Origin: Onchidella celtica
Taxonomy: Eukaryota > Mollusca > Gastropoda > Systellommatophora > Onchidiidae
Assembly (NCBI GenBank): GCA_963931925.1
Contig: OZ007570.1
Coordinates: forward strand, 30,476,688 to 30,540,687
Direction of reading: 5' to 3'
Length of the DNA: 64,000 nucleotides
Shown piece after piece: positions 60,383 to 64,000 of the stretch (positions are counted from its first letter, which is position 1; each line of letters starts with the position of its first letter). Position numbers and translations under genes: made by a program. The notes under the pieces are model-generated. The model worked only from the letters and a program-made list of their open reading frames with translations. It was not told the origin of the DNA and made no database searches.

Positions 60383-63270
60383 GTGATGCCTCAGATTCAA
60401 GATCTGAACAGCTTCAGTAGTGGTGGATCAACTTGAAACCAGAAGGAGATTAACAGTGTTGATTTGAGAAGAAACTGGTAAAGTACAAGATTCTCAAAGA
60501 AAATTTACTGCTTTGAGTTGGAAGTACATGTATCACCATTACTTCAAGTTGAATTTTTTTTCTCTGTTTGTTTGTTTGGTTGTACAATTTGTGTGAGCAG
60601 AGTTGTTGTGTAATGAAAAGTATGAGAGGTTGTTTCTGACCGCAGAGTTTCAAAATATGTCAAAAGCTGGCTGTAATATAGTGGGGGAAACAAAATAATT
60701 TATAGTTCTGCAATAGGCTGCCTGTCATGGTGTCAATTAAATAGAAATGAGCATAGTCAAAAACTAGCCCTTATGGGACAGATATCAGATTTGTTGTACT
60801 AGGAAGACAGATGTTAATTGAAAAGAAATTCTGTGTTTTTGATTGAACACTTTGTCGGTTTCATGATAGCAACAGCTTGATCCGCCCCTGCGTCATGAAA
60901 CGGACTACTTTCTTGCGTTGGATCCTAAAAGCTCAGTTACATTCTCTTTAATTTGATTCCTACTTTAAAAACGATACGGAAACCTTACAAGAGATATGTG
61001 TTAGTTTATTACTAATATGTGATGTATTATCAAAACAATCTGTTGTACTGTTTCAGGAAGTTTTTGTATATGTGAAAACTTTAAAATACTCATTATGATT
61101 ATTGGATAATGATTGTGACAGGATTATAACATGAACAAGTGAGAGGAACCATGGGTCATGACGTAAGTTTAAATTGATCTAGAATGGAAAAGTTGTTGGA
61201 TGATTGTGTTTCCATGTCCTGCTTTGCAGTGTAAATTGTGTAGGCGCCTGACAAAATGAGGCACATTGTGCATTTTGGTGGTATGGAGATATTCACTATT
61301 GGTATCACCAAATAGGTCATTCAAAGTCCTTTCATTTGGTAAAAAAAATATATGCTGTAATTTAATATAAATTAGCAGAGAAGATATGGCCTGTCAAAGA
61401 CAGGAAGTGACAGAACCACAGTCTTAGAAAAATGCTTTTAAAGTTTCAGCTTTTCATCAAATTATTGGTGGTGACTCAATTCAAAGTCAATTTTGAGGCA
61501 TTTACCCTTCTCAAACAGGATTATCATTTAGAAAACGAACAGTAAAGATGTTAAAACTTTTTCCAAAATACTGAAACACAAAATCGATAAAATTGACCTT
61601 ATGATGCCTTTTAATGATATCTCGAATCGGGTAGTGCTGAAGAGTGCCTCATTTTGTCGTGGCGGCTACACAATTATACATTTCATGTTTAGATTGTAGT
61701 GCTTTAATTGGGTGCAGAAACTGCCAAAATAACAAATGCATATGTTGCACAAAAGCTGCTTAGTGCAATCGATACGGGTAAAGTTTAGTTCATTTATTTT
61801 ACATTAAAAGTGTACTTGTTCTGTCATGATTATATGTAATATTCTGATGAAATGTACTATACATATTCATGATGAAACTGGTAAACAGTATTACTTTTAC
61901 ACATGTTTTCATAGTGTGGACTTCATGTAATAATTATTTGTGATGAATTCACACACTTGCATTGGAACGAGTATCAATTTATGTCAGATCCACAGCTCAC
62001 TCTTGTGTGAAAACAAAACAAATGGCAGATGAATTTGCAACAAAATATTTTGTAGATTTATTCCAAAACCCTAGATATGAAATGTATTACGTGAAGGTAG
62101 TGTTCAGAGTGGTGTTTGGTTTTTCTGTTAAGGATGGTCTGAGTGTTTTGACTCCTTAATAGTATTATATGCTGGGCATTTCTTGTTTCTTGCAGCTTGT
62201 CAATTACATGTAGTTACTTGCGTGGCAATTTTTCACTTGAGTCTCTTAACTAAAGATGGGAAATGAAATAGTATTCTGAAAGCAGGGCTGAAGTTACAAT
62301 CCGCATGTCCGGGCAGGAATTCGAAGGAATTCACCTGTTACAAGATTCTAAACCAGATAACCAGATTACCAGATTGAAGGTCTTTGTTTCATGAGGGCCT
62401 CAACATAGGGCTGTTGGCTCTCAAAGTCAAAATCGTAAATAGTACACAATATTATGTTATAGGGAGGGGGGAGCAAGAAACAAAATATGTCCGTTGAGAA
62501 GAAGTTGCTGGATATTTTCTTGCATTATATATTATAAACTAAAAAAAGTATTTCTCATATGTGGTTACAACCCAGAGGTATTCAGATAATGTACTTGTAG
62601 GTATTTCCATATACTCAGTCAAAGATTATATGAAAATGGTTTTGCTGTCAGTCACCTTAAGAGTCAGCCTCTGAAATTAAAAATTGTATGCATTAAATAT
62701 GACACAGTGTGCATTTAATGGTGGCAGAAAACCTCAGACAGAATTTCCATTTTTCAGATTAAAGAAAGAAGAATGTAATGCCATGAAATGAAATGATATT
62801 GGGACTAATTGATAAATGTATACTGTTCACCATGTATATAGTAATTATTGTTATCTTCATACCAAGATGATATATCATCGCCTAGAGTTATAATACTGCT
62901 GTGCAAAGGCAACGTGACGCGTACATGCTCATTTTATAGTTCGTTACTCACGCCGCTCTGCTTTTGCATGGCAAAATACATGCCTACTGCAAGCATATAT
63001 TTTTTCCTTGGATATTCACTTCCAACTCATACATGTTTAAAAGTGAAAGTGTAGTCATATTGTGTTCCAGGAAATGGAGTAGGCTGGATTGTCTGTTTTG
63101 AAATCACTTCATAACAATCTTGGCATGTGCTAACATTTCAGGAAAAGGATGTGTGTGAGCATTTTGCGAGGAGGAGGCAGTATAGTGAGTTTCTTAGCTT
63201 CAAATTTCTTATGCATATTTTACATGCTGATTATGTGAAGGCAAAATAAACATTGAATTGTATTACATTA
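60383..63270 (+). other. Probable long 3' UTR of the orphan gene
   Basis: No coding exon follows. The first canonical AATAAA on this strand that I noticed is at 63245-63250 (GCAAAATAAACATTG), giving a UTR of about 2.9 kb. Another lies at 63674-63679. The sequence is AT-rich with several ATTTA pentamers. An earlier cleavage at a variant signal is possible. Confidence 0.4.
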
Positions 63271-64000
63271 ATGTATTCTTCACATAGTCCTGTGTCTGAA
63301 TGTGTGTTATCAACAGTTTGTTTTCCTTCAATTAACTGCATTTGCAAAAGTGCCGAACAAGAAACCTCAATATTTTCATAATGGTGCTAAGAATATAAAA
63401 TTATTTAAGCCTTAGACTCCAGAATTTAACTTCCAGTTTACAACACAACCTGCAGACTGTCAAGGGCCACAGGGATGTTTAATGTCTCAATTTAAGAAAA
63501 AAAAGTTTGCTCTGCGGCCCTATAAAGTGCTGCACCACAGTTTTTACATTCACATCCTCAAAATACAGGACAAGAAGTGTTTGCAGAAGATTGTGGCTGA
63601 AATTGCATGACACATTTGATGAGAAAGATTTTTTTTCATTTAAAACAGCACATTAGATCTGGAATATTTAGGAATAAATATTATTTATCAGCTCTGAATG
63701 CAGAAATATTGCAGCTGAAGAACTCGCCTGAAACACAATAATTTTGAGTTGGTTATCTTAAGACAAATTGAATCAGACAATATATTCTTTTCTTTCAAAA
63801 TAACTTTTATTTACGCTGAATTAAAACATTCTTATCTATGTAAGATTCATATTCAAGACAACTATAATAGATCATCAACAAAATTTTAACTAACAACAAA
63901 TTCTATATTTTCAGCATTTGCTCAATCACTCAGTCACTTAAAAGACTCTAAAAATATATCAATTTCATTTGATTTGACTTGACTGAACATTGTGTAGATC
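63271..64000. other. No gene seen at window end
   Basis: AT-rich. AACTTTTATTTACG at 63802-63815 reads AATAAA on the minus strand, so the 3' end of a convergent minus-strand gene could begin here, but no coding sequence is visible to support it. Confidence 0.3.

Overview
The window looks like nuclear DNA of a marine invertebrate, most likely a lophotrochozoan such as a mollusc. The reasons are AT-rich intergenic sequence, spliced genes with GT-AG introns, tRNA-derived SINEs, RTE- and L2/CR1-type LINEs, many hAT-like miniature elements and very long tetranucleotide arrays. There is no bacterial or viral gene organisation. The species call is inference.

Host genes are few and lie at the two ends. 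Left end (1-5.6 kb): the last two coding exons (1562-1810 and 3168-4324, + strand, both joined in phase 1) of a long acidic/basic nuclear protein. Its C-terminus resembles the PHIP/BRWD family (WD40-bromodomain chromatin readers). A 3' UTR of about 1.3 kb follows and carries a 39-bp minisatellite. Right end (57.1-63.3 kb): a complete small gene, + strand, with a CCAAT/TATA promoter, a probable noncoding first exon, a start-codon exon (58767-59748), a short last exon (60300-60382) and a long 3' UTR. It encodes an unrecognised 354-residue acidic, serine-rich protein with one membrane segment near its C-terminus. Two weak host candidates lie between: a symmetric phase-1 exon at 8844-8930, and a two-exon reading frame for a 59-residue secreted peptide at 24129-24895.

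The middle 50 kb is mostly transposon debris and simple repeats. Nine hAT-like non-autonomous insertions have defined ends, most with 8-bp target duplications: single copies at 1141 and 1900; a 180-bp family at 10803, 35719 and 39515; a 160-bp family at 37098 and 38975; and a 1.06-kb family present twice in opposite orientation at 43228 and 55097. An RTE-type LINE (46295-48369) is 5'-truncated but nearly open and is flanked by a perfect 13-bp duplication. Older LINE pieces lie at 564, 1328, 18525, 22165 and 28640. A solo LTR with a perfect 5-bp duplication is at 31514-32584. A foldback element at 27600-28500 contains two nested SINE-like pieces. A 1.84-kb segment at 40087-41927 is marked by nine copies, direct and inverted, of one 15-bp motif.

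Nothing here forms an obvious new multi-gene system. The most interesting items are the orphan membrane-protein gene, the 15-bp-motif segment, the possible secreted-peptide gene, the transposons packed against a PHIP/BRWD-like exon, and the two near-identical inverted hAT copies spanning 13 kb.
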